Source: Alphaproteobacteria bacterium (GTDB lineage Bacteria; Pseudomonadota; Alphaproteobacteria; CAAHEQ01; UBA3637). Taken from it: DNA of 40,359 nucleotides. The translations under genes were made by a program, and so were the position numbers. The DNA is taken from positions 1 through 40,359 of the forward strand of contig JAQVGI010000003.1 of assembly GCA_028696805.1 (NCBI GenBank), given 5' to 3'. Below the pieces are notes generated by a model. That model saw nothing but the letters and a program-made list of their open reading frames with translations. It was not told the DNA's origin and did no database searches. Below, in pieces: positions 25,070 to 34,199 of this stretch (within the stretch, counting starts at the first letter, position 1; each line of letters starts with the position of its first letter).

Positions 25070-26953
25070 ATGGACAATCGGACGGAAGAATCTGCGGCTC
25101 CTTTGAAACCGGAGGATTCCTCCGGTGCGGCCGCGCCCGGCCGCGCCGCGCCGATGTCCGCGCCGAAGCCCGCCGCGCCCGCGCCGGCCGCCAACCCCAA
25201 TCCGGCGCCGAAAGCCGCGCCGCCGGCGTCCGTCCAGCCTTCCGTCAAGACGGCGGATTTGACTCCGCCTGAAAAATTGTCGTCCGAAGCGGCGTCCGCC
25301 GCCGAGGCGCAGAAGATGAAGACGGCCGAAAAAGCCCTGACCGACGCGTCCAAGAAAGACCTGAATTACCGGACGGGCGGGTTTTTGAAATCGCTGTTTT
25401 CCGAAGGCGTGGAGTGCATCACGGCGCCGAACGGATCATTCCCGATCAAGGAGGAGACGCGCGGGCTGCTGGCGCTGTTTTCCAACGGCCGCTTCTTCGT
25501 CGTCGAGACGGCCAAGTTCGACGGCAAGGTGCTGGGCTTCGAATATCTGGTCAAGAAGCGCCACCTGCAGATCGGCAAGCCCGAGTATGTTCCCAAATCC
25601 GTCCTGATGGAGATTTACGAATACGCCGCCCAGATGGGGCGCAACAAGCCCGTCGTCGAGGAGGTCGGCGAGGACAACCAGGAACAGGCCCAGATGCAGC
25701 GCGACTTCGTGACCATCGTGTCGCAGGCGGCCAGCAACCATGTGTCCGACATCCACATCGTCGTGGCCGACCACACGACCGTGATGTTCCGCGTGAACGG
25801 CCTGATGCAGACGGAGCTGGAATACAACAAGGAGTGGGGCGAAACGTTCGTCCGCGCGGCGTTCGCGTCGGCGGACATTTCTGATTCGAACTATGCCCAG
25901 AACGAATACCAGGCCGCCCAGAAGCTGGGGCGGACGCCGCTGCGCGGCTCCGGCGGCCGGCTGATCCTGCCCAACAACATCCTGGGCATCCGGCTGCAGT
26001 TCAACCCGATCGCGTTCGGGACGCGGTATGTCGTGATGCGGCTGCTGTATGCCGAGGAAGGCGACCAGACCGGCGACGATCTGTCGCTGCTGGGCTTCAC
26101 GCCGAAGGAGGTGGAGACATTCTACCGGCTGCGGACGATGCCGACGGGCGTGGTCGTGATTTCGGGGCCGACGGGCTCCGGCAAATCGACGACGTTGCAG
26201 CGGAACATGATCGCGATGCTGCGCGAGAAGAATTACGAGATCAACCTGATCACCGTCGAAGACCCGCCCGAATACCCGATTCCCGGCGCGCGCCAGATGC
26301 CCGTGACGAACGCCAGCATCGAGGAGGCCAAGGACCGCGAGTTCACGAAGGCGCTGTCGGCGGCGCTGCGGTCCGACCCCGACTCGCTGATGATCGGCGA
26401 AATCCGGACATTGTCCGCGGCGGACCTGGCCTTCCGCGGCGCGCTGTCCGGCCACAACGTGTGGACGACGCTGCACGCGAACAGCGCCGGATCGATCATT
26501 ACGCGCTTGAAGGACATGGGCGTCGAGGACTTCAAATTGCAGGATCCCGAAATCATGAAGGGCATGATGGCGCAGCGGCTGTTCCGGACGGTCTGCCCGA
26601 ACTGCCGCATCGCGGCGAAGGATCAGCCGGACAACAAGGCCGTCGCGCGCCTGCGCCTGGCGTTCGGCGACGATGCGGTCGATCAGGCCTACCTGCGCGG
26701 CCCGGGTTGCGCCGAGTGCCATTTCCGCGGCGTCAAGTCGCGCACCGTCGTCGCCGAGATGATCATGCCCGACATCACGTTTTTGAACCTGATGCTCAAA
26801 GGGGAGACCAAGAAGGCGACGAATTACTGGATCAACGACATGGGCGGCCAGACGCTGCGCCACGCCGCCATTTCGCGGATGCTGAAAGGCGTCATCGACA
26901 TCGACGAAGTGGAGCGCTGGACGGGTCTGCTGGACCTGCCCATCATGGCATAG
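25070..26953 (+). CDS. pilQ: Pilus assembly ATPase PilQ (GspE/VirB11 superfamily)
   Basis: The 627-residue cytoplasmic ATPase drives pilus extension. The N-terminus is Pro/Ala-rich. The ATPase core has Walker A GPTGSGKSTT (about 366-375), the Asp/Glu box ITVEDPPEYPI, Walker B SLMIGEIRTL (about 438-447) and a His box TTLHANSAGS (about 466-475). A zinc site of two Cys pairs (CPNC at about 508 and CAEC at about 547) is typical of GspE-like enzymes. An N-terminal NVSDIHI-like stretch (NHVSDIHIVVADHTTVMFRV) is also characteristic. The ribosome site is weak; a four-codon frame ATG-GGA-TGG-CTT-TGA between the pilP stop and this start may pass ribosomes on. Confidence 0.9.
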   Translation: MDNRTEESAAPLKPEDSSGAAAPGRAAPMSAPKPAAPAPAANPNPAPKAAPPASVQPSVKTADLTPPEKLSSEAASAAEAQKMKTAEKALTDASKKDLNYRTGGFLKSLFSEGVECITAPNGSFPIKEETRGLLALFSNGRFFVVETAKFDGKVLGFEYLVKKRHLQIGKPEYVPKSVLMEIYEYAAQMGRNKPVVEEVGEDNQEQAQMQRDFVTIVSQAASNHVSDIHIVVADHTTVMFRVNGLMQTELEYNKEWGETFVRAAFASADISDSNYAQNEYQAAQKLGRTPLRGSGGRLILPNNILGIRLQFNPIAFGTRYVVMRLLYAEEGDQTGDDLSLLGFTPKEVETFYRLRTMPTGVVVISGPTGSGKSTTLQRNMIAMLREKNYEINLITVEDPPEYPIPGARQMPVTNASIEEAKDREFTKALSAALRSDPDSLMIGEIRTLSAADLAFRGALSGHNVWTTLHANSAGSIITRLKDMGVEDFKLQDPEIMKGMMAQRLFRTVCPNCRIAAKDQPDNKAVARLRLAFGDDAVDQAYLRGPGCAECHFRGVKSRTVVAEMIMPDITFLNLMLKGETKKATNYWINDMGGQTLRHAAISRMLKGVIDIDEVERWTGLLDLPIMA

Positions 26954-26965
26954 GGAGGAGGACGC

Positions 26966-28093
26966 ATGGTGATTGTGAACAAAACGGCTCCGAAGGCCAA
27001 GCGCGCGTCGGTCAGCGTGCTGGACGTGTGGTATGCGCACCTGATGGTGCGGTGGTCGATGGACGACCGGCTGACGGTGTATCGCAAGATTTCCGCGCTG
27101 CTGCGCAACCGGTTCTCGCTGATGGACGCGTTGGAGCGGATGTATCAGATCTCTTCCAAGGACGGCAAGAGCCCCGGCGACACGATGGCCGTCGCGGTGA
27201 CGGCGTGGATGCGGTCCGTCCAGAACGGCGACCCGTTCTCGGTGGCTTTGCGCGGCTGGGCGCCGTCGTCCGAAGTGCTGATGCTGTCCGTCGGCGACAT
27301 TTCGAACCTGGAAATGGCGCTGGACAACACGATCCGGGTCGTCGAGGGCATGCGCAAGATGCGCGAGGCCGTGTGGGGCGCGCTGGCCTATCCGATGGTT
27401 TTGCTGCTGATGGTCGCGTTCCTGGTCTGGGGCGTCGCGAAGTTTCTGGTGCCGCCGATGAAGGACGCCGTGCCCAACCTGGTCTGGAAAGGGACGGCCA
27501 AGACATTGGTGGACATGTCCGTGTTCGTCGACAGGCATCCGATCCTGCTGGCCTCCATTTTCCCCATTCTGGTCGCCGGCGTGATTTTGTCTTTCCCGCG
27601 GTGGAAAAGCGGGCTGCGCCGGTTTTTCGACAAAGTGCCGCCGTGGTCCATCTACCGCATTTTCATCGGCGTTGGCTGGCTGCTGTCGCTGTCGGCGCTG
27701 ATCAAGGCGGGCACGCCGGTGTCCAAGGCGATGCGCGCGCTGCGCTCGGACGCGACCCCGTATCTGCTGTACCGCATCGACCGGTCGCTGTTCTATGTCA
27801 ACAACGGCGACAACCTGGGCGACGCGCTCTACCACACGGGGCAGGGCTTTCCGGACGACGAAGTGGTCGGGGACCTGCGCATCTACGCCGAGCTGGACAA
27901 CTTTCCGGAGGCGTTGGAGCACCTGTCCAACGACTGGCTGGAAACATCCCTGTCCGACATCGAAAAGAAAGCCGGCATCCTGAACGGCGTCGCGATCCTG
28001 CTCATCGCCGGATTCGTGGCGTGGACGGTCTTCGGCACATTCGACATGCAGAACCAGATGGTGTCCGGCATGGGATTGGGCAGCGGCAGCTAG
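26966..28093 (+). CDS. pilR: Pilus inner-membrane platform protein PilR (GspF/PilC family)
   Basis: The 375-residue product has GGAGGAGG before ATG 26966. It has the two-repeat GspF layout: a soluble helical domain (RKISALLRNRFSLMDALERM), a membrane segment (LAYPMVLLLMVAFLVWGVAK), a second membrane segment (HPILLASIFPILVAGVILSF), a second domain (YRIFIGVGWLLSLSALIKAG, TPVSKAMRALRSD) and a last helix (GVAILLIAGFVAWTVFG). It is the membrane base on which PilQ acts. It is the last gene of the operon: no pilin, prepilin peptidase, transglycosylase or adhesin gene follows. The stop is one base from the stop of the convergent DUF502 gene. Confidence 0.88.
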   Translation: MVIVNKTAPKAKRASVSVLDVWYAHLMVRWSMDDRLTVYRKISALLRNRFSLMDALERMYQISSKDGKSPGDTMAVAVTAWMRSVQNGDPFSVALRGWAPSSEVLMLSVGDISNLEMALDNTIRVVEGMRKMREAVWGALAYPMVLLLMVAFLVWGVAKFLVPPMKDAVPNLVWKGTAKTLVDMSVFVDRHPILLASIFPILVAGVILSFPRWKSGLRRFFDKVPPWSIYRIFIGVGWLLSLSALIKAGTPVSKAMRALRSDATPYLLYRIDRSLFYVNNGDNLGDALYHTGQGFPDDEVVGDLRIYAELDNFPEALEHLSNDWLETSLSDIEKKAGILNGVAILLIAGFVAWTVFGTFDMQNQMVSGMGLGSGS

Positions 28094-28094
28094 C

Positions 28095-28739
28095 TTATTT
28101 CCGGCGCGCCGGCGGCTTCGCCCCGCCCGATGCGATGATGCCCATCGACAGGATGATTTTCAGGGCGTCCTCGACGCTCATGTCCAGCCTGACGATGTCG
28201 CGCGCCGGCATATACAGCAAGAATCCGGACGTCGGGTTCGGCGTCGTCGGCACAAAGATGCCGATCAGATCCCGCTTGGCCGCGGCTTGGACGACGGCGT
28301 CCGCCGGCCCGGTCAGGAAGGCGATCGTCCACAGCCCCTTGCGCGGGTATTGGATCAGGACGGGCTGGCGGAACGCCTTGGCCGTCCCGTCGCCCAAAAA
28401 GGTCTCGAAGATTTTGCGCAGCGCGTTGTAGAGGCCGGACACGACCGGCACGTGCTCCATCAGCGACTGGCCGACGCGGACGAGCGCGCGCCCGACGAAG
28501 TTGGCCGTCAGGAACCCGACCAGCAGGAAAAACCCGGCGAGGATCAGGATGCCCAGCCCCGGCAGGCTGTAATGCAGGTATGTTTCGGGGTTGTATTGGG
28601 CGGGCAGCAGCTCCGTCACGCGCGAATCGATGTAGTCGAACAGGATGAAAATCACATAGAACGTCATCGCCACGGGAACGCTGACGAGAATGCCTGTGAA
28701 AAAATAGGTTTTGAGTGTCGGTTTGATGAGTTTTTTCAT
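28095..28739 (-). CDS. DUF502 family membrane protein
   Basis: The 214-residue product starts at ATG 28739 with GGAGG upstream. Two membrane helices (TYFFTGILVSVPVAMTFYVI and LGILILAGFFLLVGFLTANF) are followed by the conserved DUF502 region VPVVSGLYNALRKIFETFLG, FRQPVLIQYPRKGLWTIAFL and IGIFVPTTPNPTSGFLLYMP. The family is widespread in Gram-negative bacteria with no known activity. It is convergent with pilR with almost no gap and therefore no private terminator. Confidence 0.85.
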   Translation of the reverse strand: MKKLIKPTLKTYFFTGILVSVPVAMTFYVIFILFDYIDSRVTELLPAQYNPETYLHYSLPGLGILILAGFFLLVGFLTANFVGRALVRVGQSLMEHVPVVSGLYNALRKIFETFLGDGTAKAFRQPVLIQYPRKGLWTIAFLTGPADAVVQAAAKRDLIGIFVPTTPNPTSGFLLYMPARDIVRLDMSVEDALKIILSMGIIASGGAKPPARRK

Positions 28740-28812
28740 CCGGAGCCTCCGTTGCTTCTCCCTTATCCATACCGCACCGGACGCGAAAAGTCCAGCGAAA
28801 AGCAAAAATGAC

Positions 28813-28841
28813 TTGACAGCGGCGGAAAAAATCTGTATAAT
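28813..28841 (+). promoter_or_regulatory. Consensus promoter of rplU-rpmA
   Basis: TTGACA (28813-28818), 17 bases, TATAAT (28836-28841): a perfect sigma-70 promoter, 37 bases before rplU, as expected for a ribosomal protein operon. Confidence 0.88.
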
Positions 28842-28877
28842 CACGCCTGTTTTTGACCGAATCAAAGGAATTATAGG

Positions 28878-29177
28878 ATGTTTGCAATTATCAAAACGGG
28901 CGGGAAGCAGTTCCGCGTTTCCAAAGACGCCCTTATCGTTGTGGAAAAACTGGCCGGCGCCGAGGGCGACAAGGTCGTCTTTGGCGAAGTGCTGATGATC
29001 GGGAGCAAGGTCGGCGCGCCGCTGGTCGCCGGCGCTTCGGTTTCCGGGGAAATCGTCAAGCAGGGCCGCGGCGAGAAGGTCATCGTCTTCAAAAAGCACC
29101 GCCGGCACGGCTATAAGCGCAAAAACGGCCACAAGCAGCACCTGACGGCCGTGCGTATCACCGAAATCAAGGGATAA
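28878..29177 (+). CDS. rplU: 50S ribosomal protein L21
   Basis: The 99-residue product reads [20 protein letters not shown], with later [20 protein letters not shown] and [20 protein letters not shown], the L21 signature. It binds 23S rRNA. Start follows AAGGAATTATAGG. It is the first gene of rplU-rpmA, conserved upstream of obgE. Confidence 0.97.
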   Translation: MFAIIKTGGKQFRVSKDALIVVEKLAGAEGDKVVFGEVLMIGSKVGAPLVAGASVSGEIVKQGRGEKVIVFKKHRRHGYKRKNGHKQHLTAVRITEIKG

Positions 29178-29188
29178 GGAGTTGGACC

Positions 29189-29446
29189 ATGGCACATAAG
29201 AAGGCAGGCGGCAGCACCAAGAACGGCCGCGATTCCGAAGGGCGGCGCCTCGGGCTGAAAAAAGCCGGCGGCCAGCCCGTCGTCGCGGGCAACATCATCG
29301 TCCGCCAGCGCGGCACGCAATACCGCGCCGGAACGAACGTCGGCATGGGGACGGACCACACCTTGTTCGCCAAGATGGACGGCATCGTGACGTTCGCCCG
29401 GAAATTGAAAGACCGCGTCTTCGTTTCCGTCGAGCCGAAAAAATAA
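29189..29446 (+). CDS. rpmA: 50S ribosomal protein L27
   Basis: The 85-residue product begins [20 protein letters not shown] and contains [20 protein letters not shown], standard L27, whose N-terminus reaches the peptidyl transferase centre. There is no Firmicutes-type cleavable N-terminal extension. A strong terminator follows. Confidence 0.97.
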   Translation: MAHKKAGGSTKNGRDSEGRRLGLKKAGGQPVVAGNIIVRQRGTQYRAGTNVGMGTDHTLFAKMDGIVTFARKLKDRVFVSVEPKK

Positions 29447-29465
29447 CATTGGATTTTGAAAAAGG

Positions 29466-29491
29466 ACCGGCCGCCTGGCCGGTTTTTTTTA
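29466..29491 (+). terminator. Terminator after rpmA
   Basis: ACCGGCC-gcct-GGCCGGT followed by eight T. It ends the ribosomal protein transcript before the methyltransferase gene. Confidence 0.9.
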
Positions 29492-29526
29492 TTTTCATCT
29501 GGCAAAAGAAACGGAAATCTGATACA

Positions 29527-31281
<1,755 letters not shown>

Positions 31282-31331
31282 GCTCGGACGCGCTTCAAAA
31301 TAAAACGGCTGTCTCGGCATTCCGGAACCAT

Positions 31332-31634
31332 TTGGTGGACGCCATCGTCCGTCAGCTTGATATGGGGAAGGGGAGCGAGATAGCCGTTTTAGATATCTCG
31401 CGCACGTCCTCGTTCACGGATTACCTGATCATTGCTACAGGCACGTCCGCCCGCCACGTCATGGCGCTGGGGTATCATCTGGGCGAGGATCTGAAAAAAC
31501 AAAACGTCTGCGTGCGCGTGGAGGGCAGGCAGGGGGACGGCAGCTGGATCGCCGTCGACGCCGGCAGCATCGTCGTGCACTTGTTCACCGCGGATACGCG
31601 CCGGAAATACAATCTGGAAGAGCTGTGGCGGTAA
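31332..31634 (+). CDS. rsfS: Ribosomal silencing factor RsfS
   Basis: RsfS binds L14 and prevents subunit joining in starvation. The 100-residue core reads VDAIVRQLDMGKGSEIAVLD, then ISRTSSFTDYLIIATGTSAR and GDGSWIAVDAGSIVVHLFTA, full RsfS signature. The start is uncertain: the only usable initiators are TTG 31332 or GTG 31335 with no good ribosome site. The frame is open upstream through ISSDALQNKTAVSAFRNH to the A10 run at the end of the lysine-rich gene. Translation may therefore arise by reinitiation, or by -1 frameshifting as a fusion. Position after obgE is typical. Confidence 0.88.
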   Translation: MVDAIVRQLDMGKGSEIAVLDISRTSSFTDYLIIATGTSARHVMALGYHLGEDLKKQNVCVRVEGRQGDGSWIAVDAGSIVVHLFTADTRRKYNLEELWR

Positions 31635-31715
31635 TGCCGCGCGATGATGCGCGGATAAGACGCGCCCGTTTGGAAAGCCCGGCGTCATCGCGGCGCCTCT
31701 CCGAGTTAAAAAATC

Positions 31716-32021
31716 CTATTTGATGCAATCGTAAAACGCGACCGACGGCGTCAGCAGCCGGCACGTGAAGTATTTCGTCCCGTCCGCATCGAAGACGGCG
31801 CGGCGGTTTGTCTTGACGCAGGCGGCGTCCGCCAGTTTGCGGGCGGCTTCCTGCTTGTGCCACAGCGGGTTGTAGCAGACGGCGATCCTGTCGGGCGTCG
31901 ACCGGCCGACGGGAGCGACCTGCCCCGCCTCCTTGCGCGTGTCGATGAACGGACGCACCTCGGCGCATGCGGCCAAGAAAAGAAACGCGCAGATGCCTGC
32001 GATACGATAAGCTTTGTCCAT
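31716..32021 (-). CDS. Small predicted lipoprotein, unknown
   Basis: The 101-residue product starts at ATG 32021 with a G-rich upstream sequence. Signal and lipobox are MDKAYRIAGICAFLFLAACA (LAAC). The mature part has four further Cys (AVCYNPLWHKQ, DAACVKTNRRAVF, FTCRLLTPSV, YDCIK), and the ICYNPLW-type motif with later VFD...FTCRLLTP recalls small lipoproteins of unknown function in alphaproteobacteria. It is downstream of carD on the same strand with a 29-base gap, so probably co-transcribed. Confidence 0.75.
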   Translation of the reverse strand: MDKAYRIAGICAFLFLAACAEVRPFIDTRKEAGQVAPVGRSTPDRIAVCYNPLWHKQEAARKLADAACVKTNRRAVFDADGTKYFTCRLLTPSVAFYDCIK

Positions 32022-32050
32022 TGCCCCCGTTCCCCCCGATGCTTGGAAAC

Positions 32051-32566
32051 TTATTTGGCGGATGCGAAGCGCGCCTGCAAAATGCCGTCGATTTTGGCGC
32101 ACGCGGCCGGCTCGTCCATTTTGTGCACGACGGCGTACTCGGACGAGAAGCGCTCCATCGCCTGTTCCAAAATCTGGCGCTCGCTGAACGTTCCCGCGCC
32201 GGCTTTCGGATCCTTGTATAAATCGCGGATGACCTCCGCCGTCGCGATCGGGCAGCCGGACGCGATCTTGCCGTTGTATTCCAGCGCGCGCTTGGCCCAC
32301 AGGATGCGCCGCACCTTCGGCTTGCCCTGCAGGACTTTGACGGCCGATTCCATGATCGCGGGCGTCGATACCTGGCGCAGCTTCGTGTCGCCGACCTTGG
32401 TCGACGGAATGCGCAGAGTCCCTTTGTCTTTTTTCGAAAGCTGAACGGCGATCAGATCCAGATCCTGCCCCGCCACATTTGTTGTTTCGATGCTTGTTAC
32501 CCGGCCGATGCCGTGCGCCGGATAAACCACAAAATCCCCCGGATTGAATGTATAGTCTTTAGACAT
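32051..32566 (-). CDS. carD: CarD-family transcriptional regulator
   Basis: The 171-residue product starts MSKDYTFNPGDFVVYPAHGI, the CarD/TRCF RNA-polymerase-interaction Tudor-like domain that contacts the beta subunit. It continues GRVTSIETTNVAGQDLDLIA and has a helical C-terminal DNA-contact domain (LRIPSTKVGDTKLRQVST and ERFSSEYAVVHKMDE). CarD stabilises open promoter complexes and often tunes rRNA genes. Length agrees with alphaproteobacterial CarD. AGGAGG-like GGAGG lies before the start. Confidence 0.92.
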   Translation of the reverse strand: MSKDYTFNPGDFVVYPAHGIGRVTSIETTNVAGQDLDLIAVQLSKKDKGTLRIPSTKVGDTKLRQVSTPAIMESAVKVLQGKPKVRRILWAKRALEYNGKIASGCPIATAEVIRDLYKDPKAGAGTFSERQILEQAMERFSSEYAVVHKMDEPAACAKIDGILQARFASAK

Positions 32567-32709
32567 AACGCTTTTCCTCCGTTCTTGTTCGCACGGACGC
32601 AGTATAGCACATTTCGCCGCATTTGGGAAGCAAAAAGAGCGCGCAAATCCGCTCTTTCGAGAAATATTTTCCTTGACTTTAACGATTCGTTTATTTTTGA
32701 TAAAAAAGA

Positions 32710-32738
32710 TTGATTTTTCGGAGGATTTGTATTAAAAT
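32710..32738 (+). promoter_or_regulatory. tRNA promoter
   Basis: TTGATT (32710-32715), 17 bases, TAAAAT (32733-32738), 16 bases before the tRNA 5' end. Confidence 0.65.
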
Positions 32739-32754
32739 AACACGCTGTTTCCGT

Positions 32755-32831
32755 GGGTCTGTAGCTCAGTTGGTTAGAGCTGTCCGCTCATAACGGATAG
32801 GTCGGGGGTTCGAGTCCCTCCGGACCCACCA
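32755..32831 (+). tRNA. tRNA with CAU anticodon (elongator Met or Ile2)
   Basis: 77 bases including an encoded CCA. Acceptor GGGTCTG pairs with CGGACCC (one G-T); the D arm is GTAGCTCAGTTGGTTAGAGC and the anticodon loop CTCATAA gives CAU. The T arm contains GTTCGAGTC. G1 pairs with C72, so it is not the initiator. Whether it is elongator tRNA-Met or the lysidine-modified tRNA-Ile2 cannot be decided by eye. Confidence 0.93.
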
Positions 32832-33027
32832 ATAAAGAAGCCCGCCTTCAAGGCGGGTTTGTTTATTGGTCAGATTCGCGAAGGACACGAGAACCCCCGG
32901 GAAGGGGGTTCGGAATCGAGTGTTTTAGGCGGGCGGGAGCACGCCGGCGGCGCAGCCGAAAACCGAGATGAAAGGGGCCCGTTTTCCGCAGGAAAATGGG
33001 AATACCCAATCCCTCCGGACCCACCAA
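32815..33027 (+). repeat. 18-bp direct repeat of the tRNA 3' end around a hairpin-rich segment
   Basis: TCCCTCCGGACCCACCAA occurs at 32815-32832 (tRNA 3' end) and again, perfectly, at 33010-33027, 195 bases later. The segment between has the tRNA terminator, a perfect hairpin GAACCCCC-gggaa-GGGGGTTC (32891-32911) and a hairpin CCCGTTTTCC-gca-GGAAAATGGG (32978-33000). A duplicated tRNA 3' end is the usual mark of a tRNA-targeting integrase (attL/attR). No integrase is in the window, so this could be a scar or a locally duplicated tRNA fragment. Confidence 0.7.
32838..32865 (+). terminator. tRNA terminator
   Basis: CCCGCC-ttcaa-GGCGGG followed by TTTGTTT, seven bases after the CCA end. Confidence 0.85.
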
Positions 33028-33030
33028 GTA

Positions 33031-33070
33031 TAACAAATACCCCCGCCGTGAAGGACGGGGATATTTGTTA
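33031..33070. terminator. Strong palindrome after the second tRNA-end copy, probable terminator
   Basis: TAACAAATACCCCCGCC-gtgaa-GGACGGGGATATTTGTTA forms a stem of about 17 bp. The A/T-rich outer stem would allow termination in either direction. It sits at the junction with the AT-rich patch; 33071-33120 holds nothing else recognisable. Confidence 0.6.
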
Positions 33071-33120
33071 TGTGGTCCTTCGGGCCTCTCACCCTTCGGG
33101 TTCGTTCAATATAGATAGTT

Positions 33121-33510
33121 TTATTTTAAGAGCTGCCCATTTAAGTATGCAATGATTTTTTGAGCCATATCTTGTGGATTTGAATATATCAATCTTATAG
33201 GCCTGGGATGAATAAAGTCAAAGCTCGTCGATATTTTGGCATCAATCTTTGAAAGAAGCAGGATAGGTATATTATTTGCCTCCGCACGCCCTATTTCAAT
33301 TCCAAGACCCGTTGAAGGAGCCGATACATCAGCTATAAATAAATCGCAGGTGGGTATAATATCAAATGAATCTTCCCCACTGCCTTTTTTCAAATGGGGA
33401 AAATAAAATTTGTATGGTTTCAGTTCTTCAGAATTGACAATGCCATCATAAAGCGAGGAATAGTCTATAGATGATGCGTGTGCGAAATATATTTTCATAT
33501 TTGGTAACAT
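33121..33510 (-). CDS. Nucleoside 2-deoxyribosyltransferase-like protein
   Basis: The 129-residue product starts MLPNMKIYFAHASSIDYSSL; the internal Met at 33498 (MKIYFAHA) matches the usual family start better, and neither has a ribosome site. The block CDLFIADVSAPSTGLGIEIG, followed by RAEANNIPILLLSKID, is the hallmark of the nucleoside 2-deoxyribosyltransferase-like fold (catalytic Glu in the 'G-G-E-G' helix), used in nucleotide salvage, DNA-modification and defence proteins. AT-rich and isolated, it looks acquired. Actual substrate unknown. Confidence 0.72.
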   Translation of the reverse strand: MLPNMKIYFAHASSIDYSSLYDGIVNSEELKPYKFYFPHLKKGSGEDSFDIIPTCDLFIADVSAPSTGLGIEIGRAEANNIPILLLSKIDAKISTSFDFIHPRPIRLIYSNPQDMAQKIIAYLNGQLLK

Positions 33511-33732
33511 ATCATTAATTTTTTAATTTTGCCAGTAAATTGTTATATGGGAGATTGTGCAATAGAATGACGGCCAGTATCTCGACCATGCCGCGGCCGG
33601 ATTCAAGCCTTTTTAAGCGTGTGTGTGGGGGTGGGGGGGTAGCAGAGTTATGCATAACGCAGGACATTCAGATCTCCTCGCAACGGGTTTATCGGGCCTA
33701 TTGTAATTAACAGCAGCCCCTTTGTCAAGCCG
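33511..33732. other. Gene-free gap with a G-run
   Basis: No convincing gene. It contains a GT/G-rich tract at about 33617-33640 (GTGTGTGTGGGGGTGGGGGGG) and returns to GC-rich composition from about 33565, so the junction between acquired and core DNA lies near there. Confidence 0.4.
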
Positions 33733-34100
33733 TCAGTTCAAAATCTTGGAAATATGATACTCGTGGTGCCACTCCCCGTCGATGCAGGCCGCGTCCCGGG
33801 CGATGCCCTCGATTTCGAATCCGCATTTCAGGTAAAGGGCGATCGCGCGGTAATTCTTATGCCGGACCTCCCCGAATATCCGGTGCAGGCGCTTTGCCCG
33901 CGCCCATTCTTCCAGCAGCGCCATCAGGCGCGTTCCCAATCCCTGCCCGTAATACGCCTTCAAAAGCATGATGCCGAACGACGCGCCGACGCCGCCCCAC
34001 GGATGCTCCGGCTTGAAAATATGGAGGCCAGCGATTGAAACCAGCTTGCCGCCAGGCGATACGCAGAAAAACTGGCCCTCTGGCGGGAAGAGGTGTTGAA
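33733..34100 (-). pseudogene. GNAT acetyltransferase, 5'-truncated
   Basis: The C-terminal two thirds of a GNAT domain are readable: QFFCVSPGGKLVSIAGLHIF, then GIMLLKAYYGQGLGTRLMAL (acetyl-CoA loop with QGxG) and KNYRAIALYLKCGFEIEGIA. The frame is open upstream only to a stop at 34147 and has no ATG/GTG/TTG before the internal Met at 33969. The first roughly 50 residues of the domain are missing, and the upstream sequence switches to AT-rich at about 34100. A short protein from 33969 (78 residues) could be made but would lack half the fold. It looks interrupted by the AT-rich insert. Confidence 0.72.
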
Positions 34101-34199
34101 GTAGTTTGCTTTTTGATATAAAGCGGTAAAATTTACTAATTGCCCTTTATTCATTTAAATGATAGAATTAAATAATAATATAAAAACTAGGAGAAAATT

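Noticed and set aside
32860-33030. Second tRNA or CRISPR-like array
   Set aside because: Only the 3' end of the tRNA is duplicated; there is no D arm or anticodon arm in the second copy, and the hairpins are not repeats of one another.
33561-33602. Short stretches resembling cloning-vector sequence (ACGGCCAGT, CATGCCGCGGCCGGATT)
   Set aside because: Matches are only about 9-15 bases and imperfect; chance is more likely. A vector screen of the assembly would settle it.
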